From Brevundimonas sp. (GTDB lineage Bacteria; Pseudomonadota; Alphaproteobacteria; Caulobacterales; Caulobacteraceae): a stretch of DNA of 64,000 nucleotides. A program made the translations under genes and the position numbers. The notes beneath the pieces were generated by a model. That model did no database searches. It worked only from the letters and a program-made list of their open reading frames with translations, and was not told the origin of the DNA. The stretch lies in contig NZ_QFNM01000003.1 in NCBI RefSeq assembly GCF_003248455.1, forward strand, positions 77,754-141,753. Reading direction: 5' to 3'. Shown one piece after another: positions 34,437 to 42,754 of this stretch (positions within the stretch are counted from its first letter, which is position 1; every line of letters starts with the position of its first letter).

Positions 34437-35806
34437 GCCTCGACCTCAGCCGCCGCCGGATGTTGAGCCTCGGCGCCCTGGCCGCTGGCGGCGCGGCGAC
34501 GCCCGCCCTGTCCGCCCCGGCCCTTGCCCTGCCGCGCGCCCAGAAGCTTTCGCTGGAGATTGCATCGGTGCAGGTGGAGTTGGCGCCCGGCGTCGTCATC
34601 CATACGACCGGCTACAACGGAACGGCGCCCGGCCCGGTCCTTCGGGTGCGCGAAGGCGCGCCGGTCGAGATCGCTGTTCGGAATTCCACCACCGAAGAGG
34701 AACTGGTCCACTGGCACGGCCTGCATAACCCGCCGGTGTCTGACGGCGCCCTTGAACAGGGTAGTCCGGCGATCCCGCCTGGGGGCGACCTGATATACCG
34801 GTTCACGCCGCGGCCGGCGGGCACCCATTGGTACCACACCCATGTTATGGCGATGACCGACCTGACGCGGGGGGGCTATAACGGTCAGTATGGCTTCCTG
34901 CTGGTGGAGCCGCGTCGGTCCTCGGGTCGCTATGACCGCGAAGTCCTGCTTGCCGCCCACCACTGGAACCCGACCTTATCGGCGCCGGACCATCATCATG
35001 GTCATTGCGCGACGCTGAGCTACGAACACGCGTCGTTCAACGACCGCAAGCTGGGCGCAGGCGAACCGATCCGGGTCAAGCGCGGCGAGCGGGTCCTGTT
35101 CCGCATCCTGAACGCCAGCGCCAGCGAGGACGTCATGCTGGCCCTGCCGGGCCACAGTTTTACCGTCATCGCCCTGGATGGCGCGCCGGTCCCAAACCCC
35201 CGGGCAGTGGAAGTCCTCGCCCTGTCGGTGGCGGAGAGGATCGACGCCGTGGTCGAGATGAATGCGCCCGGTGTCTGGGTGCTGGGCTCGGTGAAGGACC
35301 AGGAGCGCGCCAAGGGACTGGGCGTCGTCGTCGAGTATGAGCACGAGCGCGGCCCCGCCGTCTGGCGGGCGCCTGTCCGGCTGGACTGGTCCTACCCGAC
35401 CTTCGCTAATCCCGGTGCGGAAGGGCCGGATCCCGATGGGGTCTTCACCATGCGATTCGAGAGAGACCTGGGTCACGACGGGTTCGAGCGCTGGCGCATC
35501 AACGGCGAACTGGCGAACCATCATCACCTGCCCCGGCTTCAGGTCCGCCAAGGCGGGCGCTATCGATTCCGGTGGATCAATTTGTCTGGCTGCGCCCATC
35601 CGGTTCATCTGCACCGCCATCGCTTCCATCTGACCCGCGTCGATCAGACACCGATCAGCGGCCTGATGAAGGACACGGTCAATCTTCCGCCCTACGGCGT
35701 GGTCGAGGCCGAGTTCATCGCCGACAATCCGGGTCTGACCCTCCTGCACTGCCATCATCAGCTGCACATGGACTACGGTTTCATGCTGCTGCTGGAATAC
35801 GTCTAA
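34433..35806 (+). CDS. Tat-exported multicopper oxidase
   Basis: 457 residues with a twin-arginine signal (SRRRMLSLGALAAGG). The copper ligands are in order: HWHG (~93), HWYHTH (~132), HPVHLHRHRF (~389) and HCHHQLHMDYGFM (~439), so type 1 and trinuclear centres look complete. A His cluster (DHHHGH) lies mid-protein. The gene overlaps the flavoprotein gene by 4 bases and is followed 17 bases later by an exported RidA. It may pass electrons from the flavoprotein's reaction to oxygen or oxidise the product further; copper detoxification seems less likely from the context. Confidence 0.9.
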   Translation: MSLDLSRRRMLSLGALAAGGAATPALSAPALALPRAQKLSLEIASVQVELAPGVVIHTTGYNGTAPGPVLRVREGAPVEIAVRNSTTEEELVHWHGLHNPPVSDGALEQGSPAIPPGGDLIYRFTPRPAGTHWYHTHVMAMTDLTRGGYNGQYGFLLVEPRRSSGRYDREVLLAAHHWNPTLSAPDHHHGHCATLSYEHASFNDRKLGAGEPIRVKRGERVLFRILNASASEDVMLALPGHSFTVIALDGAPVPNPRAVEVLALSVAERIDAVVEMNAPGVWVLGSVKDQERAKGLGVVVEYEHERGPAVWRAPVRLDWSYPTFANPGAEGPDPDGVFTMRFERDLGHDGFERWRINGELANHHHLPRLQVRQGGRYRFRWINLSGCAHPVHLHRHRFHLTRVDQTPISGLMKDTVNLPPYGVVEAEFIADNPGLTLLHCHHQLHMDYGFMLLLEYV

Positions 35807-35822
35807 ACCGGAGCTGAACACC

Positions 35823-36317
35823 ATGCGCGTTCCCGCCGCCCTGTCCGCCCTCGTGCTTGCCGCCGCCGCTTCATCCGCCATCGCTCAGGACGCCGCAGCG
35901 TCTGACGAGAATGTGGTTCGCAATGGCCGTCCCGGCGCCCTGCTCCTTGAGAGCGTCGAAGTCGGCCCAGCAGCCCGGTATCTCTACATCGGCGGTCATG
36001 CCGCCGCCCTGTTGGACCCTGCCGACCCGGACAAGGGCTATGGCGATACGAAGACGCAGACCCTGAGCACGCTTGGCAAGATCAAGACGGTCCTCGAACG
36101 TCGGGGCTACGCGATGTCAGACCTGATCAAGCTGACCATTTTCGTGGTCGCAGACCCGGCGACAGGGCGGGCGGATTATGCGGGCGTCAACGCGGCCTAC
36201 CGCGAGTTCTTTCTGAATGAGGCGAATGCGAACACCGTCGTTCGCACCGCCTTGGAGATCAAGGCGATCCAGGCGCCCGGACTACTCGTCGAGATCGAGG
36301 GTGTCGCGGCGCGCTGA
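35823..36317 (+). CDS. Exported RidA/YjgF-family protein
   Basis: 164 residues: a clear signal peptide (residues 1-22, SSAIAQ-D), then a RidA domain (YLYIGGHAAAL, TLSTLGKIKTVLERRGYAMS, DLIKLTIFVV) with the conserved Arg in NTVVRTALEIK and the closing VEIEGVA. RidA proteins hydrolyse reactive enamines/imines to ketones and ammonia, and the canonical ones are cytoplasmic. Here it follows an amine dehydrogenase and a copper oxidase, which would make imines, so a periplasmic imine-hydrolysing role fits. It closes the operon that starts at the sigma gene. Confidence 0.88.
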   Translation: MRVPAALSALVLAAAASSAIAQDAAASDENVVRNGRPGALLLESVEVGPAARYLYIGGHAAALLDPADPDKGYGDTKTQTLSTLGKIKTVLERRGYAMSDLIKLTIFVVADPATGRADYAGVNAAYREFFLNEANANTVVRTALEIKAIQAPGLLVEIEGVAAR

Positions 36318-36369
36318 AGGAAACTTTCTCGGACCGCCCGTTCGCGTGCCTCTCGGCGACAAGTCGTCG

Positions 36370-37302
36370 TCAGGCTGACAGCGCCCCGCCGCTCTTGAGA
36401 CTGGCTTCCCATTCGCGCTGCGCTGCGGCGATTTCCTCGATCAGCCACTGTGTCGCCGCATCGTCTGTGGACCGCTGGTGCCAGGCCATGAAGTATCCGA
36501 ATGCGGGCAGGGCGACCGGCGGCTCGAAGGTGTGCAGGCCGTAAAGCGCCGCGAAATGCAGCGCGGCCCGAGCGGGCAGCACCGCCAGCGCGTCGGATTC
36601 CGCCACCAGATCGGGCACGCTGGAAAAGCTCGGCGCAGATATCGCCACCCGTCGGCGGCGAAGATGATCCGGCGCGTATTCCAGCGGGTCGGCGAAGCCT
36701 TCGCCCACCAGCGGCGTCACATGCGGCCATTCGAAGAAGGCGTCGATCCCGATCTCGCCGCCCACCACAGGATGTCCCTCTCGGACAAGTCCCAGCCGGC
36801 GCTCGGTGAAGAGCCGGCGGGAAAGGACGCCCGCGCCCTGCGGAGGGTATCCAATGATCACAAGGTCGAGGCGACCGTCCGCCAGATGCTTGAGGCTGGC
36901 GCTCGACAGAGCGGAGATCTGGAGGCACGCGGCGGGCGCCGTCTCCGTGATCCTGCGGACCGCCGGCTTGACGACGCTGAGGATTCCGAAATCGGTCGAG
37001 GCGACACGGAAGGTCCGATCCAATCGACCGGGGGTGAAAGCATCCGGCCGCAGCAGGTCCTCGCCCTGGGTGAGCCAGCGCCGCAGGGGCCCCGCCAGCG
37101 CTTCGGCGCGAGGCGTCGGCACCATGCCGCCGCGCGAACGCACGAGGAGAGGATCGCCCAACTGGTCCCGCAACCGCGCAAGGGTCCGACTCATCGCCGG
37201 CTGGCTGACGCCCAGCCTGTCCGCAGCCTGTGAAACGCTCCGGGTCTCGAGCAAGGCCTCCAGACTGGTCAGCAGGCGCAGTTCCGGGCGGCGGGCGATC
37301 AA
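36370..37302 (-). CDS. LysR-family transcriptional regulator
   Basis: The N-terminal winged helix (RRPELRLLTSLEALLETRS, VSQAADRLGVSQPAMSRTLA) is followed by a LysR substrate-binding domain (TFRVASTDFGILSVV, GRLDLVIIGYPP), about 310 residues. TTG 37302 is preferred because AAGGAG sits six bases before it and it gives the family's usual N-terminus; ATG 37353 would add 17 residues, lacks a ribosome-binding site and would run into the Fur-like site. It is divergent from the siderophore receptor gene and convergent with ridA, so it could control either. Confidence 0.85.
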   Translation of the reverse strand: MIARRPELRLLTSLEALLETRSVSQAADRLGVSQPAMSRTLARLRDQLGDPLLVRSRGGMVPTPRAEALAGPLRRWLTQGEDLLRPDAFTPGRLDRTFRVASTDFGILSVVKPAVRRITETAPAACLQISALSSASLKHLADGRLDLVIIGYPPQGAGVLSRRLFTERRLGLVREGHPVVGGEIGIDAFFEWPHVTPLVGEGFADPLEYAPDHLRRRRVAISAPSFSSVPDLVAESDALAVLPARAALHFAALYGLHTFEPPVALPAFGYFMAWHQRSTDDAATQWLIEEIAAAQREWEASLKSGGALSA

Positions 37303-37357
37303 ATCGGACTCCTTTATGCCTTCGACGCATGGCGGCCATGCCGAGCGAGTCATGGTC

Positions 37358-37378
37358 TTTAATGAGAATGACTATTAG
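37358..37378 (+). promoter_or_regulatory. Fur-box-like site before the siderophore receptor
   Basis: TTTAATGAGAATGACTATTA matches about 13 of 19 positions of the Fur consensus (GATAATGATAATCATTATC) and is an AT-rich island in GC-rich DNA. It lies 100 bases before the receptor gene at 37477 and also upstream of the divergent LysR gene. Iron repression of the receptor is the likely role. Confidence 0.55.
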
Positions 37379-37476
37379 GAGCGAACCGCTTCGTCGGGAA
37401 AGGCGAAGCTGAAGTCGCGTCGCGCGGCGGATCGACGCATCCGATCGCCGACGCCTGTCTTGCACTGGGGTTTGAT

Positions 37477-39483
37477 ATGTCTCGCCGTCCGCCGTCGCCG
37501 CGCCTCCTGGGCGCGGCGGTCCTTCTCGCCACCACCGCCCTGCATGCCCCCGCCGCCATGGCGCAGACGGCGGCCCCGCAGCCGGCGACAGAGCTCGGCG
37601 AAGTGGTCGTCACCGCCGCCGGGCGCGAGCAGCAGGTCAAGGACGCTCCGGCCTCCATCAGCGTCATCACGCGCGAGGATCTCGAACGGTCGCCCTATCG
37701 TCAGTTGACCGACGCCCTGCTCGATGTGCCGGGCGTCACGGTCACGCCAGGCGAGGGCAACAGCCGCGACATCTCGATCCGGGGACTGGGCAGCGCCTAC
37801 ACCCTGATCCTGGTGGACGGAAAGCGGCTCAACTCGCGGGAATCGCGGACCAACGGCGGCAACATCGCCGAGAGCGGCCTTCTGCCCCCGATGGAGATGA
37901 TCGAGCGCATCGAAGTCGTCCGCGGGCCGATGTCTTCGCTCTATGGATCCGACGCCATGGGGGGCGTCATCAACGTGATCACCCGCCGCATCGGCGACGA
38001 ATGGAACGGCAGCGTCCGCGTCAACGGCACGGCCCAGACCAATGGAGACTACGGCGACTATTACGACGCCAGCGTTTACGCCAGCGGCCCGCTGATCGCC
38101 GACACCCTGGGCCTGCAGCTGTCGGCCTCGATGAACCGGCGCGCCGAGGACGATATCCTGACGGCTTCGCCCGAACGTAAGGACGACAGCGCATCGGCCA
38201 AGCTGGGCTGGGCGCTGAACCCGCAGCACGACCTGCTGTTCGAAGCCGCCTACTACGATCAGGAGTCCGTCCAGACCGCAGGCCGCACCACGGAAGCGAC
38301 CGCCGCGGCGCCCGAAGGGACGAAGTCGGTTCAGAGCCAGGAGCGGTTCGTCTATTCGGTCAGCCACACCGGCGACTGGGGCCGGGCGACCTCGCAGTCC
38401 TTCATTCAGTTCGAGGACGCGACGCGGAAGGAAACCGACGTCAACATCAAGAACACCGTCGCCCAGACGGCCTGGGTCGTGCCGATCGGCGCCCATGTTT
38501 TGAACATCGGCGCCTATTACAACTTCGCCGACCTGTATGCGCCGAGCGGCAACGGGCTGACCGTGGACGGCAAGGTGCGCGACGCCGCGGACCGGACGCA
38601 GTGGGCGCTCTTCGCCGAGGACGAATGGAGCCTGACCCCGACCTTCGCCTTGACCGCCGGCATCCGCCTGGACGATCACGACCTGTACGGCTCGCAGGTT
38701 TCGCCGCGCCTGTACGGCGTCTGGAAGCCGACGCCGACGCTCATCGTCAAGGGCGGCGTCTCGACGGGCTTCCGGGCGCCGGACATCCGCCAGACTCTCG
38801 CCGACTGGGGCCAGAACAGCCGGGGCGGCACCATCTACGGCAACCCCGATCTTCAGGCGGAAACCTCGCTGACCTATGAAGGCAGCATCGTCTATGAGGC
38901 GACCTCCAACGTCGAGATCGGCCTGACAGTCTATCAGACGGACTTCGAAGACAAGATTCTGCGCGTCACCTGTCTGGCGGCGCAGGCGTGGTGCGTGGAC
39001 GAGCCGCTCAGCTCGATCGGCCGGCCGCCCACGACCTACGTCAACATCGACGAAGTGCGCATCAAAGGCCTGGAGGCCACACTGGACGCGCGACTGACCG
39101 ACAGCATCACCCTGAAGGCCACCGGCACCCTGACGGAGTCCGAACAGCTGACGGGCGCAAACGCCGGCGCCGCCCTGAACGAGACGCCCGAGTCCCAGGC
39201 CAGCGTCGCCCTGACCTTCCGCCCGCGCCATTCCAGGGTCAGCGGCTTCGTGCGCGCGGTCTATTATGGCGAGGAACATCAGGCGGCCATCGCCATCAGC
39301 GCCTCGAACATCGTCGCACCCGGCTACACGACCATCGACGTGGGCGGAGCCTATGAGGTCAACGACAAGGTGACGCTGCGCGCCGGCATCCAGAACCTGT
39401 TCGATCATGAGATGACCTACGAGGAGTACGGCTATGTGAACGACCGCGCCCGTGTCTGGGCCGGACTCACAGCCCGCTTCTGA
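37477..39483 (+). CDS. TonB-dependent receptor, ferric-siderophore type
   Basis: 668 residues with a signal peptide (PAAMAQ-T, ~30), TonB box ELGEVVVTAAGRE at ~40, plug (ASISVITREDLERSPY, RDISIRGLGSAYTLILVDGKR, VVRGPMSSLYGSDAMGGVIN) and a barrel ending GLTARF. Size and plug motifs match FepA/colicin-I-receptor-like siderophore receptors. The Fur-like site upstream and the periplasmic siderophore-binding protein directly downstream support iron uptake, perhaps of a siderophore made by another organism since no biosynthesis genes are seen here. Confidence 0.9.
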   Translation: MSRRPPSPRLLGAAVLLATTALHAPAAMAQTAAPQPATELGEVVVTAAGREQQVKDAPASISVITREDLERSPYRQLTDALLDVPGVTVTPGEGNSRDISIRGLGSAYTLILVDGKRLNSRESRTNGGNIAESGLLPPMEMIERIEVVRGPMSSLYGSDAMGGVINVITRRIGDEWNGSVRVNGTAQTNGDYGDYYDASVYASGPLIADTLGLQLSASMNRRAEDDILTASPERKDDSASAKLGWALNPQHDLLFEAAYYDQESVQTAGRTTEATAAAPEGTKSVQSQERFVYSVSHTGDWGRATSQSFIQFEDATRKETDVNIKNTVAQTAWVVPIGAHVLNIGAYYNFADLYAPSGNGLTVDGKVRDAADRTQWALFAEDEWSLTPTFALTAGIRLDDHDLYGSQVSPRLYGVWKPTPTLIVKGGVSTGFRAPDIRQTLADWGQNSRGGTIYGNPDLQAETSLTYEGSIVYEATSNVEIGLTVYQTDFEDKILRVTCLAAQAWCVDEPLSSIGRPPTTYVNIDEVRIKGLEATLDARLTDSITLKATGTLTESEQLTGANAGAALNETPESQASVALTFRPRHSRVSGFVRAVYYGEEHQAAIAISASNIVAPGYTTIDVGGAYEVNDKVTLRAGIQNLFDHEMTYEEYGYVNDRARVWAGLTARF

Positions 39484-39530
39484 TCCGGTCGCACGATCCG
39501 GCCGCTGCTTTGCGTCTTTCGAGGAATCCC

Positions 39531-40529
39531 ATGTCAAACGCCTTTTCCCGACGTCTGATCCTGACCGGCGCCGCAGGAGGTTTCACCCTTCTGACCGCTG
39601 GGACGGCCGCGAGCGGCGTCCCGCCGCAAAGGGTCGTTCACGCGGCGGGAGAAACCGTTCTGACATCCGTTCCCAAAAGGGTGGTGGTGTTCGACCTGGG
39701 CGCGCTCGATGTCCTCGACGCATTGGGGGTTCAGCCGGCGGGCGTGGCGGGAGGGCGCTTCCCGGGGCGCCTCGCCGGCTACGGAGCGGAAACCTACGCC
39801 AAGGTCGGGACCCTGTTCGAGCCGGATTACGCCGCCGTGAGGGCCGCGCGACCGGACCTGATCATCGTCGGCGGCCGCTCCGCGTCCAAGTACGCCGAAC
39901 TGAACGCCATCGCGCCGACGCTCGACCTGTCCACCAGCACGACCGGCTTCATCGGCAGCGTCGTCCGCAACATCCTGCTGCTGGGCCACATCTTCGATCG
40001 GCGAACCGAGGCTTCCGCCAGCGCGGAACGCCTGCTTTCGGCTATCGGAGCCCTGCACGCCAGGACCAAGGGGCAAGATGCGCTGGTCCTCTTCGCGGCC
40101 GGCTCCGGCGTCCAACCCCAGGCGCCCTACACACGGTTCGGCGTCATCTACGAAGTGCTCGGCATGCAGCCTGTCGCGACGCCGTTCGACCTTCCTCCCT
40201 CGCCTCCAAGGTCCGAAGCGGGCAGCCTCTCCGACGCGGATCGGGCTCGCCTTAGCGGGGATCAGGCGGCTGCGCTGGCGGTCGTCATGGACCGCGACCC
40301 GGATTGGCTGTTCGTGCTCGACCGGGCTTCCGCGACCGGGGGCGAGCCCGCCGCCCCGGCCCTTCTCGCCGCGAGCCAGGCCATCAGCCGCAGCCGCGCC
40401 TGGCGCGAGGACCGCGTCGTCCAACTGGATGCGCCGGGCTGGTATCTGGTGGGAGGCGGTCCTTCGACCCTGGAAGCCAGCATAGCCCAGATCGCCAGCG
40501 CGATCGGCGCCCGGTCCAGGACCGCCTGA
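39531..40529 (+). CDS. Siderophore ABC-transporter substrate-binding protein
   Basis: 332 residues with a Tat-like signal (SRRLILTGAAGG). Fe-siderophore binding fold: TSVPKRVVVFDLGALDVLDALGV, then YAAVRAARPDLIIVGGR and a C-terminal RVVQLDAPGWYLVGGG, resembling FatB/CeuE-type proteins. ATG 39531 follows GAGGAA. It lies 47 bases after the receptor gene. The permease and ATPase that should partner it are not in the window; the DNA immediately after it is IS6 debris, so they may have been lost or lie elsewhere. Confidence 0.88.
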   Translation: MSNAFSRRLILTGAAGGFTLLTAGTAASGVPPQRVVHAAGETVLTSVPKRVVVFDLGALDVLDALGVQPAGVAGGRFPGRLAGYGAETYAKVGTLFEPDYAAVRAARPDLIIVGGRSASKYAELNAIAPTLDLSTSTTGFIGSVVRNILLLGHIFDRRTEASASAERLLSAIGALHARTKGQDALVLFAAGSGVQPQAPYTRFGVIYEVLGMQPVATPFDLPPSPPRSEAGSLSDADRARLSGDQAAALAVVMDRDPDWLFVLDRASATGGEPAAPALLAASQAISRSRAWREDRVVQLDAPGWYLVGGGPSTLEASIAQIASAIGARSRTA

Positions 40530-40609
40530 TCCTTCGTCTCCGCCTTCCACCGGGCGCTGGGTGACGACGAACGGTTCATAGCTGCGGGGCCGACAGATTG
40601 CGCTATGAC

Positions 40610-40805
40610 GAAGCGACGATCGATCGGCTTCGTCCTCGCCCGCGTGGACCAGCGAGCCAGGACGTCAGCATCCCGACACGGGCCGGCCGAACGTCGAAGA
40701 TCCTGCACGGCGCGCCGTGGCGATGAATCTCTGCTGCTTCCGCTCGCCGGCGCCGGGCGGCGAGATGACAGTCCGGCCGGTTGTTCTTCCGCATCTCGCA
40801 CGCCG
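40610..40805 (-). mobile_element. IS6-family remnant, C-terminal part
   Basis: On the minus strand, codons resembling the catalytic end of the IS6 transposase can be read (MRKNNRPDCHLAARRR aligning with RENNRAENSHLPIRRR), and the DNA of 40730-40800 parallels the intact copy and the remnant at 3620-3700. Beyond that the match decays, so the left boundary is approximate. Plus-strand frames here are not protein-like. It breaks into a truncated oxidoreductase gene at its right end. Confidence 0.55.
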
Positions 40806-40859
40806 ATGACGTCGGACGGGCGATGGAGGACATGCTGTTCTGGAAGCAGGGGGAGGAGG

Positions 40860-41071
40860 ATCATTGGCTCCATGGCTACGCCCGCGACGCCGTTCGGACC
40901 GGCGAGGCCCAGGCGGTGTCGTTCGGCCGGCCCTTCATCGGCAACCCGGACCTGGTGGACCGCATCCGTCTTGGGGCGCCGCTGGCGGATTACGACCCGT
41001 CGAAACTCTATACGCCCGGACCTGAGGGCTACATCGACTATCCCGTCGCGTCCGCGCCCGATGCGCTTTAA
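40860..41071 (+). pseudogene. C-terminal fragment of an Old Yellow Enzyme
   Basis: About 70 residues match the end of OYE/NemA-type FMN oxidoreductases: GEAQAVSFGRPFIGNPDLV, RIRLGAPLADYD and a final GPEGYIDYP. A full member has ~360 residues, so the FMN-barrel bulk is missing. The frame continues upstream to 40781 without recognisable similarity and meets IS6 debris, which probably marks the deletion point. Confidence 0.7.
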
Positions 41072-41132
41072 CGGGGCCTTTCAGCTTGGGCTTGCACCCG
41101 AGGTGATCGAAGCGGCTACAGCGAAGGCGTCG

Positions 41133-42503
41133 TCACGCTCGGCTGGCTTGGCCCGCTTCGAAAAGCGCGGCGGCGGCAATGGTCTTGATCGAGGGGGCTG
41201 CGACCTCTTCGAAATCGAGGTCGGCCGTCTGGAAGTATTCCCGCTGGTTGGCGGCGCACCAGTCGGTCGTGGCGATTCGGACCTGATCGCCGTTCGCGGC
41301 GCCCGAGGCATAGAGGAAGTCGCCGTTGCGGTCGGCCAGGGGCATGGGGCGGTCCTGGTTGGCGCAGGCCGAGAAGGCGTCGAACCGGGAGCGCGACACC
41401 GTGGCGGCCATCAGCTTTCCGTCGAAACGGACGATGGAATCGAAAGTATAGCGGCTGACCGGCCCTGCGGGCGCGCCGGTTCCCAGGGTGGTGTGGCCGA
41501 TGAAGCCGGCGTCGGCGCCGGCCGCCCGGGCCAGGCCGGCGGCGACGCGCCGGCCCGTGTCGCCCAGAGACAGGGCGTGCGGGCTGTCGCCTAGAACGGT
41601 CCGCTCCTCCTCGGTCAGGTTCGCCGTCAGGGTCGCCGCGACGAGGCGTTCCAGCTCGGCGGAGGGCTGGGCGTCCAGCGCGACCGGGCGGGACTCGGCC
41701 GTGACCGACCCGTCGGAATGGAAGGTCGCCGCCGTATAGGCGGTGGTCCAGGAACCGGCGTGGACATAGACGCTGCGTCCCCGCCGATGCTGGAACAGCA
41801 GGTGATTGTGCCCGCCCACCATCAGGGCGCCGTCCGGCAGCAGAGGCAGGATGTCCCGGTCGGCGGCGACGCCGGCATGGCTCATGACCATGACGAGGTC
41901 CGCGCCGGCGAGGCTCTGGCCCAGGTTGGCCTTGGCCCAGTCGGACGCGGACGGAATGGAGAGCCGGTCGCGCGACGCCTTGGGATAGGTGTTCACGGCA
42001 TTGGTCGCCACGCCGACCACGCGCAGCGAACGCGCCCCAAGCGCCAGGGTCGCCACAGGCGCGGCATAGCCCAGGCCGCTGCGCGCGTCGGCGATGGTCG
42101 TGACCACATGCAGACCCAGACCCTTCATCCGGGCCACGACATCGGCCAGGTTCGGCGTCAGGTCGTTGTCGTGGTTGCCCAGATTGACCACCGTCGGGGC
42201 GACGCGCGGCAGCTGCGCCAGGAAGGTCCAGTCGATCACGCCGCCCGAGCGGACGGACACGACATTGCCGTGCTCGAAGATGTCGCCGTTTATGGCGATC
42301 ACATGGGGGACGGGATGGGTCCGCGTCTCCGCTTCGAAGGCGGCCAGGAGGCGGGCTGTGCGATCGTAGGCCGAGTGCAGGTCCGAAACGGCCAGGACCC
42401 GCGCGACCGTCGACGCGCGCGCCATGCCCACAAGCCCAGGCGTCAGGGCCGCGGCGCCGCCTAGTCGAAGCAGGTGGCGACGCGTGGGGGCGATGAGGGA
42501 CAT
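41133..42503 (-). CDS. Exported metallophosphatase / 5'-nucleotidase family
   Basis: 456 residues with a Tat-type signal (TRRHLLRLGGAAAL). The metallophosphoesterase motifs are complete: VSDLHSAYDR, AINGDIFEHG, NLGNHDND, VMSHAG and GGHNHLLF. A C-terminal domain of 5'-nucleotidase character follows, including YTFDSIVRFDGKLM. It would dephosphorylate nucleotides or similar esters in the periplasm. ATG 42503 is set by the signal peptide. It is divergent from a TonB receptor gene across a 251-base gap, so the pair may serve one nutrient. Confidence 0.85.
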   Translation of the reverse strand: MSLIAPTRRHLLRLGGAAALTPGLVGMARASTVARVLAVSDLHSAYDRTARLLAAFEAETRTHPVPHVIAINGDIFEHGNVVSVRSGGVIDWTFLAQLPRVAPTVVNLGNHDNDLTPNLADVVARMKGLGLHVVTTIADARSGLGYAAPVATLALGARSLRVVGVATNAVNTYPKASRDRLSIPSASDWAKANLGQSLAGADLVMVMSHAGVAADRDILPLLPDGALMVGGHNHLLFQHRRGRSVYVHAGSWTTAYTAATFHSDGSVTAESRPVALDAQPSAELERLVAATLTANLTEEERTVLGDSPHALSLGDTGRRVAAGLARAAGADAGFIGHTTLGTGAPAGPVSRYTFDSIVRFDGKLMAATVSRSRFDAFSACANQDRPMPLADRNGDFLYASGAANGDQVRIATTDWCAANQREYFQTADLDFEEVAAPSIKTIAAAALFEAGQASRA

Positions 42504-42754
42504 GGGCGATCCGGGCGATGTCGGGGAGGGCGGAGGAGACTCGCGCAGTTGTCCAGCTTGGCGCCTCGACCCGGCCGAGACAATGGCGCAAGGCGCGATC
42601 CGGCCGGTCGGATGCACGATTGCCGCAGCAGTGTGGCCGCGTCTTCAAAGGTTCAAGAAACAGGGAGCGGCGCCATCTGGCGGGTTCGGACACGACGTTC
42701 TACGGCGTCGCGCGACAGCTCCCCCTCTTCATGTCGCCCCAAGGATCATCGCAC
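42504..42754. promoter_or_regulatory. Divergent promoter region, metallophosphatase / TonB receptor
   Basis: Both promoters should lie in these 251 bases. A frame is open through it ahead of the receptor, but it is not signal-peptide-like and is rejected as coding. A less GC-rich patch occurs near 42640-42665. I found no clear PhoB or Fur site. Confidence 0.35.

Noticed and set aside
40605..41594. 329-residue plus-strand frame
   Set aside because: Crosses IS6 debris, an enzyme fragment in another frame and the end of the metallophosphatase gene; translation is Arg-rich and has no domain.
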